From Agarophyton chilense (lineage: Eukaryota > Rhodophyta > Florideophyceae > Gracilariales > Gracilariaceae), in the NCBI GenBank assembly GCA_030374765.1, contig JARGXX010000050.1, forward strand, positions 1-34,433: a stretch of DNA of 34,433 bases, in the 5' to 3' direction. The stretch's first letter is position 1; the number at the start of each line of letters is the position of its first letter. Shown in pieces: positions 9,496 through 19,329 of this stretch. Made by a program: the position numbers and the translations under genes. Below the pieces are notes generated by a model. It saw only the letters and a program-made list of their open reading frames with translations. It ran no database searches and was not told the DNA's origin.

Positions 9496-10623
9496 ATGGA
9501 AACAAAACATCATGTCCCCAAACTTGACGGCAACAACCCTGTCTACTGGAAAATGGCGCTAAAATCTACTGCAACAACTATTGATGCCGCTGATAACATC
9601 CGCCAAAATCCAGTCCCTCCCGTTGACCCTGCACAGTTAGAGACACACAACAAAAGAAAGCACACACTAAGGGCAACCATCCTATGAACCGTTCCACCAG
9701 ACATCCTAAACCTCCTGAGCATAGGAAGTGACCCCACCCCAAACAACCTAGTCGATTCAATAATACAACATCTGCAGACAAAAACTGCCGCAGATCAGAA
9801 GTACTTGAAATCGGAGGCAGAATCTCTGCACCTTACTCCGGACATTTCTATGGATGACTAGGTATCCAATCACAACTCTATAAGAGCCCGAATGATCGCC
9901 TCAAAGTTCCCCAACATCACGGACGAAACCACTACCATGGAATTACTCATAGACAGTCTCCAGTACAACCCCAGCACCGTTGACGTCGGACGACAACACC
10001 TTGCTATCAACCCCCCAACCGTGAAAGATTTCCTGCATCATTTCCACCTCCTCAGGTCGTATAGCACGCCCGTATCGCCCCCCCTGTCATCTACACTTTA
10101 CACACCCGTGCAATTTCCCCAACAACCCCGAGCTGCTCCTCAACAATACTAACAGCCCCGAATGCCTCCACGTTGCCAACCACCTCAGCCAGCATTCTGT
10201 CCCTGTACATTCCACCAACAGTTCATGCGAGTACCGCCTAACCACACTGATGAACAGTGCAGGGATACACGCCATCCAAAATTCAACCAGCCAGGACAAC
10301 CTCTCAAGAACGAAGCCCTGCCACGTGCCCCGCAAGCCAACCAAGTCGTAGCGATGCCACACCCCGTCCAAGTCCCCTACATCCACCCGAACCTGAACCC
10401 GTTCCCCCCCGCTCTGCCTCCAAACTGGGCATACGCGGCTTACCTAGCCAACCCTGCACCGCACGCACCGGACCTTCAACCAATCCAACGCAACGACGAA
10501 CAAAGTGTTATCGAAGGTATGTTCGCATTAGACTCCGCTGCCCACCCCACACACATCCACACCCCCCTCAATCATTATCACCAATATCAAACGTTTCCAC
10601 ACGCACCGCCGCTAACCACTTAA
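9496..10623 (+). pseudogene. copia gag and start of protease, with in-frame stops
   Basis: An ATG at 9496 opens a single frame that runs to 10623, interrupted only by TGA 9685, TAG 9859 and TAA 10150. The N-terminus (Lys-Leu-Asp-Gly-Asn-Asn-Pro-Val-Tyr-Trp) is the typical start of copia gag, where the text L-x-G-x-N-Y-x-x-W recurs. The middle is helical. The C-terminal third is extremely Pro-rich, with a cysteine cluster and an H-x4-C that may be a poor zinc knuckle. Near 10524 comes Ala-Leu-Asp-Ser-Ala-Ala-His, in the place of the protease D-S/T-G-A motif. The three stops could each derive from CAA, CAG or CGA by one C-to-T change. Confidence 0.8.
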
Positions 10624-10841
10624 CCCCATGCACCCATGCTGGTCCAATTCAGATCCGCCTGAGCAACAAACATGACCCACTGCAAGTCACGTGCGTTGCA
10701 ACCAATGCGCTCCATACCAACCTTCTCTCCGTTCATGACACCGCACGTAAGTCCGGCGCAGTGGTCTTCACTCCACGCCAATGTTTTATCCTAAACTTAC
10801 AAAAACCACAGTTGCCCCTCATAGTCGCCACCGTTCCATAG
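10610..10841 (+). pseudogene. copia protease C-terminal part, shifted frame
   Basis: After a frame change near 10610 the text continues in frame 0. It reads Asn-Leu-Leu-Ser-Val-His-Asp followed by Ser-Gly-Ala-Val-Val-Phe-Thr-Pro, which matches the copia segment between protease and integrase (N-L-L-S-V-x-x-L...V-x-F). It ends at TAG 10839-10841. The next 270 bases, to about 11118, are very C-rich and have no clear reading; they should hold the gag-pre-integrase zinc domain. Confidence 0.6.
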
Positions 10842-11117
10842 AACAACCACTCCTATACTCTGCATACCATTAAATCCCCCAATGCCTCTGGCGCCCGAAC
10901 AATCACACGGCGCAAGCGCCCCGCACAACCCAAAACCATACCATATTCCGGCCCCCAAAACCCGCTCATATTACGCCAAACCCCAGCGTTTCCATCCAAG
11001 AAACACCCAAGACCAACTACCACCCCGCGTCTGAACTAAATACCACCAACATATCCCGCTCCCGACCTCAATCCAACAGCACATTCATATTACCACTGGC
11101 ACGTCACACTCAACCAC

Positions 11118-12034
11118 ATGAGCCTCAACAAGATCCATCGTATGGCCAATTCGAAAACGGTCCCCCTACTACCCACAACCTTCCGAAATACGCCTCCTCC
11201 TATTACGTGCTCCACCTGCCCAACTGCGAAACAGAAACCCCTTGTACACAAAACCCAACACCACAACTACACATTAGGTTTATACATAAGCAGCGATACA
11301 TGTGGCCCCTTTAAACCACGCCCCCGCCACGGAAACCCACACTACGTAAGCTACCTGGACATCGCAAGTAAATTCCTCATCATATTCTTCATACCAGAGC
11401 GCAGCAACGCCAAACAAACAACCCCCTATAGCCATCGCCTACATCAGTGCTCAACAGGGCCAACCACCATCCATCTACCGCTCGGACAACGCCGGAGAAT
11501 TTCAGAGCAACGAAATGAACGCATTGTACAACCAACACGGCATACAATACAGCTCCACCACTCCCCATAAACCACAAGAGAATTCGCTCTCTGAAAGAGT
11601 AAACCAAACCATCGTGACAGCAACCCAAGCAGAACTCCACCACTCCCAACTCAACGAGACATTCTGGGAGGATGCCAAGAAAGATGTGGTCTATAAATAC
11701 AACATTACCCTCCATGACGCCACAGGAAAGACACCTTTCCAAATCTGGCACAAAAGCACACCCGAACTCACACGCATGTTTTCATTTGGACAATTCGGCA
11801 CCCTACCCAACTACCATCAACAGAAAACCAAATTTGAAGCCCGCACAGATCCTGCTCGTTTCATGTACAACATCTCACAGACCCGTATATTGGCTATCAA
11901 CCTCCACACCAACCAATATACGCACCTCCGCTCTATCGACTTCCGCCCCTACTTCCACCATCTCGACGCCCTTTACCACCTGCCACAAGGGAAAAAACAG
12001 GCCTTCATGTCAGTATCACCCATCCCGCAACCGA
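11118..12034 (+). pseudogene. copia integrase, frameshifted
   Basis: Frame 0 to about 11400 has the Cys-Ser-Thr-Cys zinc pair and then Ser-Asp-Thr-Cys-Gly-Pro (first catalytic Asp) and Tyr-Leu-Asp-Ile-Ala-Ser-Lys. A frameshift between about 11400 and 11480 moves to frame 1. There Arg-Ser-Asp-Asn-Ala-Gly-Glu-Phe gives the second Asp, and Pro-Gln-Glu-Asn...Ser-Glu-Arg-Val-Asn gives the catalytic Glu, a hallmark of Ty1/copia integrase. The C-terminal region (Lys-Thr-Pro-Phe-Gln-Ile-Trp, then Phe-Gly-Gln-Phe-Gly) also matches. All three catalytic residues remain. Confidence 0.88.
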
Positions 12035-12079
12035 TTCCTCTTACCATCACACCCAACACGCCACCTCCCCAAACCACCG

Positions 12080-12909
12080 ACCAAGCCAAGCGATACACCG
12101 ACGCAAACCACTGGGCTGCAGCGCATGATGGCGAACTAGAAACACTAGACAAACACGAAACAACTGAATGGATTCCAAACTCTGAACTACCACCACAAAC
12201 CAAGACCATTCCACTGAAAATGACCTACCGCTACAAACGATAGGATGATGGCTCTACAACAAGACACAAAGCAAGATGCAACGTGCAAGGCGACCGCATG
12301 CTCCCACATGTACACTTTGATCCAGACCGCGTCACAACTTACACCGCTGAATGCCCCTCAACCAGATCCATTATGTGTCTAGCTGCCGCTTTCCATCTTA
12401 AACTAGAACAGTTTGATATATCATCTGCATTCTTCCACGAACGATATGAACACTCCACACCTGTATTCGTGCGACAAATCCCTCGCTTCGATGGTTCCTA
12501 CAAACACAAGGGCCGAGCTGGGATACTCAAAGGAAACCTGTGCGGTATCCCTCCTGCCTCCCACATATACTTCGAGGCATTAGCATCATTCCTGAAAAGC
12601 AAAGGCTACATTCAAACTAACAGCGATCCCTGCCTCTTCCTCCGCCTCACATCGGACGGCTCCATCATAATAAGCGTGACCATCGATGACTTCTTAGCGG
12701 CTGCTCCAATAAAGTCCATGATAGATGATCTCTACGACACTCTCCGGTCCAGATACAAGATACGACGACTAGGCCCACCAAAACTCTTTCTCAATTGGCG
12801 CATTGAAAGATTCCCGAACTGTGCCATCCACATCTCCCAACCTCATACCATCCGTGCAATCCTCGAAAAACACAACCTTCTCCACTGTAGTCCCAAGCCA
12901 ACCCCATAA
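12080..12909 (+). pseudogene. copia reverse transcriptase with in-frame TAG
   Basis: Same frame as integrase, interrupted by TAG at 12241-12243 and ended by TAA 12907-12909. Visible motifs are: Trp-Ala-Ala-Ala-His-Asp-Gly-Glu (usual start W-x-x-A-x-x-x-E), Gln-Phe-Asp-Ile-Ser-Ser-Ala-Phe (first catalytic Asp), Gly-Asn-Leu-Cys-Gly-Ile-Pro, and Val-Thr-Ile-Asp-Asp-Phe-Leu. The last is the Y-x-D-D box with Thr for Tyr. His-Thr-Ile-Arg-Ala-Ile-Leu-Glu follows in the thumb. The domain is complete and well preserved apart from the stop. Confidence 0.88.
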
Positions 12910-13667
12910 ATCGAACCGAACCCCAAAAAGCCACCCGACCAATCTGCACCACTGCCACCGGAGAAAGAATTCGCATACTGCCAAAGAATTGGAGAGCTTC
13001 GCTATGTAGCTGATTCCACAAGACCGGACATAGCCCACATTATAAGCCGCCTGGCTTCGAACATGAAAGCTCCAACACAAAAGAATTGAGAACAACTCCG
13101 CTACTCCCTGAAATACCTCAAAGGCACAATAAGCCACGTAATTCTCTACAAGCAGGCCGCCCCTTCCACTCTAGTATCATACGCAGACGCGGTTTCGCAA
13201 ATGCGTCAGATCGAAAGTCATACTCTGAAATAGTACACCTCTTAACAAAAAGCCCAGTAATGTGGCAATCGACAAAGCAGAAGAGGATCGCTCTATCGAT
13301 ATGCGAAGCAGAGTATCATGCGGCGTCAGCGGCCTCTCAGCAAACAATGTGGCTGCGCCGACTGCTGTGTTACATCGGCTACTCCCAGAAGTCCGCGACT
13401 CTACTACACATGGACAATAATGCCCCAATCTTGGTAGCATACCAAACGGCCCCCACCAAGCACCGGAAGTATTGCCACCTCCGCAGACATTACCTCCATG
13501 ACCTCATCAAAAGCAAGCGCATCCTTATCCAGCACACCCCCACCATATCCATGCTCGCAGACATTCTGACGAAAGCGCTCAAGAAACAGACGTTCACTCG
13601 ACTTCGAAACGCCCTCAACATCGTGCCGCCACCCCCAAACTACCATCATCGTGCAGGGAAATGCTAG
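12910..13667 (+). pseudogene. copia RNase H, frameshifted
   Basis: After the RT stop the reading is disturbed up to about 13086. Frame 0 (13086-13667) then shows the conserved copia RNase H end: Val-Met-Trp-Gln-Ser-Thr-Lys-Gln, Cys-Glu-Ala-Glu-Tyr-His-Ala (catalytic Glu) and Met-Asp-Asn-Asn-Ala (catalytic Asp). It closes with Lys-His-Arg-Lys...Leu-Arg-Arg-His and Leu-Ala-Asp-Ile-Leu-Thr-Lys-Ala-Leu. The frame stops at TAG 13665-13667, about 50 bp before the 3' LTR, the expected place. Confidence 0.88.
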
Positions 13668-13715
13668 ACTGCACAAACAACCCACGCTGATGGCAGTTTT
13701 TCAGCGCAGCTAGAC

Positions 13716-13813
13716 TGCACACACACGACACACACGTGCAACACTGCACTAGACATAGTCTCGACCGGCGTCGCACCCGAGAGTAAAGAGAACGACCACC
13801 CTTGTCCGTCACA
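13716..13813 (+). repeat. 3' LTR of copia element
   Basis: 98 bp matching 9067-9164 with few differences, same TG...CA ends. A short look-alike of its start (GCTAGACTGCACAAAC) lies 44 bp upstream, so the true 3' LTR could begin at 13672. In that case the 5' LTR would be truncated. Equal length and ends of the two 98-bp copies favour the limits given. Confidence 0.85.
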
Positions 13814-15295
13814 GTCAGGAAGTATATGTAGGTGTACCTGATTGGTCACATACAATTTCCAACAACGCATTAGGCTGGCACATTAGTAAATCCCTGCTAT
13901 TTCTATATGGATATATTTACAGCAAGGCGCCAGCCTAACCGTAGCGATGAAGGTTCCATAACATTTGCAAACCGTAATTTTCATAGTTACTGTGGCATGC
14001 TTTGCGTGAGGTCTATGAGCCGTCAGTCTGAAGCGCTTTATGAGTGCCGTTTGCGCCTAACTCAAGAATATCTCCTACTTATGTCGCTAGGAAAGGCCTG
14101 CGATTGTGCGCAAGATTTTGTTACAGCTGTGTGGCGCATTTTTCATCTACGAAATTGTTTTCCTCCCCCCCATTTTCAAATCGCTAAAAGCCAGTAGACA
14201 GAATTCCGTCATTGTGGCGGGAAAAGGCCCAGTTATCTCAACCTCGTAGAAATGAGAGCAGCAGACTCGGTGGCTGCTTAAAGAGTGCTTTGGTTCGCAC
14301 AAACTGCAGTTCGTTGCAGCATATTTCGCAGTTGCTCCGACACAGCATCGCTGCCGACAGCGGACAGCTTGGATTCGGATCACCGTCCAGTCTGATGGCA
14401 CACAGGACTGACAGGAGCTGGGCGAAAACCGTGCTCGACGTCAAGGGCTCTATTTGTTACACATGCAACGATATTTTTTTCATGTTCCTTGATCACTCTT
14501 CGCGACCGGTCCTGTTTACGTTGTCTTTGAAATTGATCGGACAGACCAGTTCATTCAGATCTTCGATTCATCGTCACACCGCTTTTAATACAATCAGTAC
14601 GTGCACACTGCCGATTCTCTTATCGCTAGAAAGCAATGTTCTTGGAATAGGCACTCTTCCATACAAGAAACTTCATACTTTTTTTGAGTGATTGGCTGGA
14701 AGGATGCACAATGTCTGCACAGCGTTAAAGAACGTGACTGATTCACTGGGAGTAGACTGCTCGGGACGGCTCTACGTTCCAAAACGTGAACCGAGTGCAA
14801 TACGGATGGGACCCTTGATACAGATGTGAGAGTTCTGGGGAATGAAAATACCACCAATGCCGCCGTTTGAGTATTGACTTATTATTCAAACTGTGGCTTT
14901 CGTCTTCTGCATCAAGTGCGCACAAGTTCCTTTCTCCACACGGTGGCGACACCGTAAGCTCCAGCAGCACCCACGCGCAGCATGAAGGGCCAGATTGTAT
15001 ACTGAAGCTTGTGCCCCAAAAAAGTCTGAATTGTGCCCAGAATCTCTGTACTAATATGAATTGCAAACTGCATTAGCTGCTATGGTTGCGTAGCAGCTTA
15101 TCATAAGTAGATATTTATTTTGCACTAAGTTTTCGTGGCAACAGAAATTTTAAGAGTAGAAGAGTTGTTCGTTGTTGAAAGGTACTTGTAAGAAAGCTTC
15201 AATAAATGGTTGAATATAGACCCGAGATTAAGACTAACAACCAAAATGCAGTGTAATAAGACATCTTAAGCTCTGAAATGCCGAGAGGCTCCCGC
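13814..15295. other. Intergenic stretch without recognised genes
   Basis: Several open stretches exist, the longest about 160 codons at 14212-14691 on the plus strand. None shows a domain, a convincing start context or repeats that I recognise. No copy of this stretch occurs elsewhere in the window. It may hold a real but unfamiliar gene; I do not support one. Confidence 0.4.
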
Positions 15296-15516
15296 GGTAG
15301 CACTTGCCCAGCACGGATTCTTGTTTCGTCGCTTCATTCTTGCACGCTCAACGCCGTGCTCTTTTGTTTCCCAACCCAAGGCCGACTGTTTCTACGCGAT
15401 CATCATTGACATGGTGTATTCAAAAGTCTTCTGTTTCTTTCACTGCACTCTGATAGAACTTGGTTTGGTCTTCATGCATCACACAATGATACAAGGCCTG
15501 TGTGCAAGGATGCGGT

Positions 15517-15746
15517 TGTAAGTTGAGCTTCGGACATGTTGTTGAAGTTCATACGTGTGCAGTGTGGGGAGCGATCTCAACACAAGAAATAGTCGGCACA
15601 AAGGGTCTGCCTGGAGCTCTCGGAAGAGCTCCGAGGATAACGTGCCGGATTTATATAGGGATACTATGCGACCTTCCGGACACTTAAGGTGACGTACTGG
15701 TTATGTCAATCTGTACGTCACTGATGGATGTTGTACGTGTTTCACA
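15517..15746 (+). mobile_element. Solo LTR with 5-bp target-site duplication
   Basis: A 230-bp insertion present only in copy A. It begins TGTAAGTTGA and ends GTTTCACA. It is flanked on both sides by the direct repeat GCGGT (15512-15516 and 15747-15751). Copy B shows the uninterrupted site GGATGCGGTACAG at 20980-20991 with a single GCGGT. TG...CA ends, a 5-bp duplication and no internal coding region make this a solo LTR, left by recombination between two LTRs. It contains a TATA-like word (TTATATA, 15651-15657). It also contains a perfect 8-bp inverted repeat GGAGCTCT/AGAGCTCC at 15613-15632. It is not related to the LTRs of the copia elements here. Confidence 0.92.
15613..15632 (+). promoter_or_regulatory. 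Perfect hairpin in the solo LTR, upstream of a TATA-like box
   Basis: GGAGCTCT, a 4-base loop CGGA, then AGAGCTCC. About 20 bases downstream lies TTATATA. The pair could be part of the LTR promoter, or the stem could be an RNA structure. Only sequence symmetry supports it. Confidence 0.45.
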
Positions 15747-16136
15747 GCGGTACAGCGTATCGCTGGTGCCTGTGGCATAGATAGACATGGGCATTGCGAT
15801 ATTGTTTAAAATTGTACAGGTACTCAACTCAATTCTTCAAAACGTACCAGATCGGGGCACTCTGTAGTGCAGTGGAGAGAAGAGAATAGCTTCAGTAGCG
15901 TTACTGCGTCGGGGTGAGCACCAGTGGGCTGGGTGCTGGTTCTAAACGGTTGGATGAAATGCTAATACATTGTAGTGGTTGGCAGATAATGCGATGCTAG
16001 GCTACTATCTTGCATCGTGAGCGCTTGCACAGGAATGCGGCGGCTGCTCCAACAGGAAGACAGCGTTGGGCATGAGCACAGGATTTGTCAAGTCGAATGT
16101 GAATGTCGGCTCCGAAACGAATTTGGACCACAGCTA

Positions 16137-16183
16137 TTGCTTTTTTGTCGCTCTTGAGACCGTTACCATCAAAGCTCGGCCGG
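16137..16183 (+). repeat. Left partner of a 47-bp inverted repeat
   Basis: This piece of copy A recurs in reverse complement at 25086-25132 with 45 of 47 bases matching. The direct counterpart in copy B (about 21375-21421) is clearly more diverged. The inverted piece therefore descends from an A-like sequence, not from the neighbouring copy B. Confidence 0.85.
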
Positions 16184-16614
16184 GGTATTCACGTGCTAGA
16201 TGAAGATGATGCCACTGCAAGCTGGGCGCGAGGTACATGGGCCTTTTATTTGAAGGATTTCTGGTGCCCTCTGGGCGCGTCATTCCGTGTCCTGAGAGAG
16301 AAAATATTCGAACAACAACGGCCTGCAGATGCAGGGGTTGCCGCTTCAATTGTTCACCTTCAAGTGGGGTGGGTAAGGTGAACAATTCTGTTGCCGGCCT
16401 GGACTCCCGCCATTCTGACAGAGTTTCGAACCACTCAACATGCGTCCGCCACTCGGAGCAAAATCTTTCCAAGAAATAATTGCCATTCACAACGTAACAA
16501 ATATAGCAACGCTACTATGTTTAGGACAGCTCGCTTCTTCTTTGTTATCGTGTGGTGTGGACTACCTTTCCTGTGATTTCGTGACCGAGGTTTCTTTCTC
16601 CGTCTTTTGAGGAC

Positions 16615-17418
16615 ATGATCCGGTCTTGCTTCCTGATAGAACGCGAGAAAAGTGTGGAAAAGAAGACAGCTTATAATGCGTGTCTTGTTATTTCGCGTAC
16701 TAGAGAATTTCTCTCAGTTTACGATTGCCAGCGGTATCAAGATAGGTATACTAATTACTCACAAGGCCTTTCGGCATGTGGGCTGCACGACCCAAATCGC
16801 AGCAACGAAAACAGAAGACTCCCAGATGGGTTTCCCCCCCGCTCTCCAACTAAACTACCGCCGCTTGGAAACCCTCAGACGGGCAGTCTTCCACGCTTAG
16901 AATCCATCTCCGGCCGCCCGGAAGATTCAAGACTTCCATCCGTGTATCAAACCAGCTCTCTCCGAGAACACCCGCTTAGAACATCTCAACCGAGAACTCT
17001 CCCAAGTTTGGAATCTTCATTTGGCCGCCCGGAAGATTCAAGACTTGGATTTGGCCATAAATCCATTTCTTGTGATGTCCAACGGAGTAGAAGTGGGACC
17101 TTTCGTCCGGTGTCTCTCAATTTGTCTCAGGAAGCAAGTTGCGCTTACCCCAACCAAGACTTCATTCCAGTCCCACGGAAATGCCACACAACAGCCACCA
17201 TGAGGAAAAAGTGTGGCGAAGAGGCAACGTTCTGGAAGTACTTCAGGAACATAATAGTCTGGAAGAAGGAGCGCCAGAGATTTCACAGGGGTTTTCTTCA
17301 GAAAACATTCACCAATATGCAGTTCCCGTGCCTTGTTCTGCCCCGCAAGCGTTGTATTCCACGCAAGAAGTTTCCAAGCAGTTCTCCTGAGCATAACCTT
17401 CAGGCGATAGAACACTGA
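16615..17418 (+). pseudogene. Truncated paralog of the zinc-finger gene (copy A, plus strand)
   Basis: An ATG at 16615 opens 267 codons. From codon 58 the text matches the N-terminal half of the minus-strand gene at 17656-18812: an Asn-Arg-Ser-Asn segment, then two 37-residue repeats with Leu-Pro-Pro-Leu-Gly, Ser-Leu-Pro and Gly-Arg-Pro-Glu-Asp-Ser-Arg-Leu (16852-17073). The middle (about 17120-17180) shifts frame relative to the minus-strand paralog, whose downstream text is here found in frame 0 (17139-17390). Homology stops at about 17405, before the zinc fingers, which are absent. The open frame is therefore probably a by-product and the locus a truncated copy. I know no function for the repeat region. 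Confidence 0.6.
16852..17073 (+). repeat. Two 111-bp coding repeats (37 codons each)
   Basis: Units 16852-16962 and 16963-17073 share Leu-Pro near residue 13, Glu-Ser near 17 and Gly-Arg-Pro-Glu-Asp-Ser-Arg-Leu at 21-28. The same unit occurs three times in each minus-strand paralog. The unit length is a multiple of three, so repeat number can change without changing frame. Confidence 0.85.
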
Positions 17419-17760
17419 TAGAAGCTTGTAGATAACTTACTCCATTACGGCTAGAGTCGCAAGCTATACTTTCCTCACACCCGTTGGTAAACTGTGACGA
17501 TTGGGGTGCTCTGCGCATACATGGCTCAAATTATCCTCCATCTCCGTAAAGTAGATCTTGTACAGCCTACATGGCAAACGCTCAAAAGTTTAATGAGCAG
17601 TTTTCATGTGGGTTTCGACCATCGCTCTTTGCGAAAACCGGATGCCGCAAATCTCTCAATTGAACCCCGCCTCAACGCAGTGAACAGTACTCAAATGCCT
17701 TTCTAGGTTCGGTTTCCGGTGAAATTGATGCGAGCATACGGGGCAGACAAAGGGACGCAC

Positions 17761-17880
17761 CTGAGTTACCCGATCCAATATGGATATGTCAAAGAAGATG
17801 GTTTCAAAAGCAATTGCAAAGAGAAATGTTAGAAAAGACCGACGTGATTGAGATCCGCAGTGAAAGCTGAAGTAACTCAC
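17761..17880 (-). other. Intron between the two zinc fingers (copy A)
   Basis: Donor GTGAGT at 17880-17875, acceptor CAG at 17763-17761, length 120 nt, with a branch-like TCTAAC inside. The length is a multiple of three and the intron has no stop in the coding frame, so an unspliced transcript would still be open. Intron status rests on the split finger pair and the consensus ends. In copy B the acceptor and the exon behind it are deleted. Confidence 0.75.
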
Positions 17881-18416
17881 TTTTCGATGAATGGCTTGGA
17901 TGTGTCGCACCTTATCATGCTTGCGACCAAACGACTTCGTACACCACTCACACTGGAAAATCTTCGGACGTTTGGTACGGGAGCCTGTGATGCCAATTTT
18001 TCGAGTCCTGGTTGATGGGTTGGAAATGATGAGCAACCAGCAGGAGCTGTACGTATCGGCAACAACGAATCTTCACGGAGGTTGTGCTCAGGAGACCGGT
18101 TGGAAACTTCTTGAACGAGACACGACGCTTCCGGGGCAGGATAAGGCACATGAACTGGAGATTGGCGAATGCTATCTGAACAAAATCTCTGTGCAATCTC
18201 TGGGGCGCCTCCATCCCGACTCTTGCGCTCCTGAGGTAGTTCCAGAACACTGTTTCTTCGCCACGCTGTTTCCCCATGGCGGTGTTGGTGTGGGATTTCC
18301 GTGTAGTGTTCATTTCCGTAGGACTGGAGTGCAAGAATGGGGTGAGTGCCCCTTGCTTCCTGAAACCATTCGAGAGACACGGGACGAGCGGTTCCACTTC
18401 CACTCCGACGGACATC

Positions 18417-18749
18417 GCAAGAAGTGGGTTGATGACCGAATCCAAGTCTTGAATCTTCCGGGCGGCCGAATAGAGATTGGAAACTCGGAAGACTTTGTGG
18501 TTGCGGGTTTCCAAGCGGCGGTAGTCGAAGAGATCTAAATTGATGGCGAGATGGAAGTCTGGAATCGTCTGGGCGGCCAAATGAAGATTCCAAACCCGGA
18601 AAACTTCCCAGTTGAGATAATCCAAGCGGCGGTAGTCGTTGAGAAACAAATCGATGGCCGGATGGAAGTCTTGACTCTTCGTGGCGGCCGAATAGAGATT
18701 GGAAGCTCGGAAGACTCCCTGCTTGAGGGTTTCCAAGCGGCGGTAGTCG
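18417..18749 (-). repeat. Three 111-bp coding repeats in copy A zinc-finger paralog
   Basis: Units 18749-18639, 18638-18528 and 18527-18417. Each encodes Arg-Leu-Pro-Pro-Leu-Gly at its start and Phe-Gly-Arg at residues 20-22. The same DNA is also free of stops over most of its length in a second minus-strand frame. On the plus strand a frame reading Gly-Gly-Arg-Ile-Glu-Ile and Phe-Gln-Ala-Ala-Val-Val is broken by a single TAA. The proline/leucine frame is chosen because it runs into the zinc-finger part with only one base missing. Confidence 0.85.
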
Positions 18750-19329
18750 GAGAGCGCGGGGAAACTCATCTAAGCTTCTTCTGTTTTGGTTGCTGCGATT
18801 TGTGTAGTGCAATCGCCTTCTCTAGAGAAACCCCGAAAACTGGTGTGCAACAAGTTCACTGTCCATATTAAACGATTGGGTTGTTTGTTGTGTGAGATGC
18901 CTTGCTTATTTCGAGGGAAGACGCAAGGATTGAAACGCATGTAAAGTACACAGAACGAACGGTGAGAGACACGCTTCAACACACAGAGGGCGATATTTCT
19001 CGACCAACGTTGATGGCAAAGACGCAAGGTAGCTCGGTGTTCGCCGGCGACACCAGCGTCCAAGTACTGAAAAGTGTGATCTGTTTCACTTCAATCTAGT
19101 ATCCGAAAGTACTCGAAGTTTTTCGTCACGGAGCATCATCTCTCATCGCAGCCAAAGAGCACACTGGTTTCCATCCTCTGTGAAAACCAAAATTTGAACG
19201 CGGTGTGAATCATCTTGGACCAGTTTTGTGTCAATAAATCAGAACAGAAAGAACTTCAGGAGCTGTGCTCTCCAACAAAATCACGGACTGAACAGCCGTT
19301 GATATTCGTTCCAAAACAGAGGGAAGCGC

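Larger units (their letters stand above)
9067..13813 (+). mobile_element. Nearly complete Ty1/copia retrotransposon with 98-bp LTRs
   Basis: Two near-identical 98-bp terminal repeats (TGCACA...GTCACA) flank a coding region in copia order: gag, protease, integrase, reverse transcriptase, RNase H. Total length is 4747 bp, which suits copia. Gag, integrase, RT and RNase H all keep recognisable active-site motifs, but stops at about 9685, 9859, 10150, 10621, 12241 and 12907 and several frameshifts inactivate it. The plus strand is strikingly rich in C and poor in G throughout. I could not find a clean target-site duplication: the flanks read TTGAC on the left and GTCAG on the right. Either the ends are slightly different from those given or the flanks have changed. 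Confidence 0.9.
17656..18812 (-). pseudogene. C2H2 zinc-finger gene, copy A, frameshifted
   Basis: Read on the minus strand. From 18812 there are three 37-residue repeats (18749-18417), then a Pro/Ser/Glu-rich linker, then two C2H2 fingers. Finger 1 is C-x2-C-x12-H-x4-H in Phe-Gln-Cys-Glu-Trp-Cys...His-Ile-Gln-Ala-Ile-His. Finger 2 has the same spacing in Phe-Val-Cys-Pro-Val-Cys...His-Leu-Ser-Thr-Val-His. A 120-nt intron (17880-17761) with GTGAGT donor and CTCAG acceptor separates them; splicing joins His-Arg-Lys to Val-Arg-Pro-Phe, a normal finger linker. A one-base loss near 18000 (copy B has an extra C) puts repeats and fingers in different frames. No ATG is seen at 18812; the start is unknown. 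In the family such proteins bind DNA as regulators. Confidence 0.75.

Noticed and set aside
14212..14691. A 159-codon plus-strand gene between copia and the duplication
   Set aside because: No homology, no splice or start context, and composition not distinct from other frames; length alone is weak evidence.
17948..18769. The 273-codon Tyr-Arg-Arg-Leu-Glu frame as the real protein of the minus-strand gene
   Set aside because: The alternative Pro/Leu frame leads into the zinc fingers with a single base missing. The long second frame is favoured by the in-phase 111-bp repeats.
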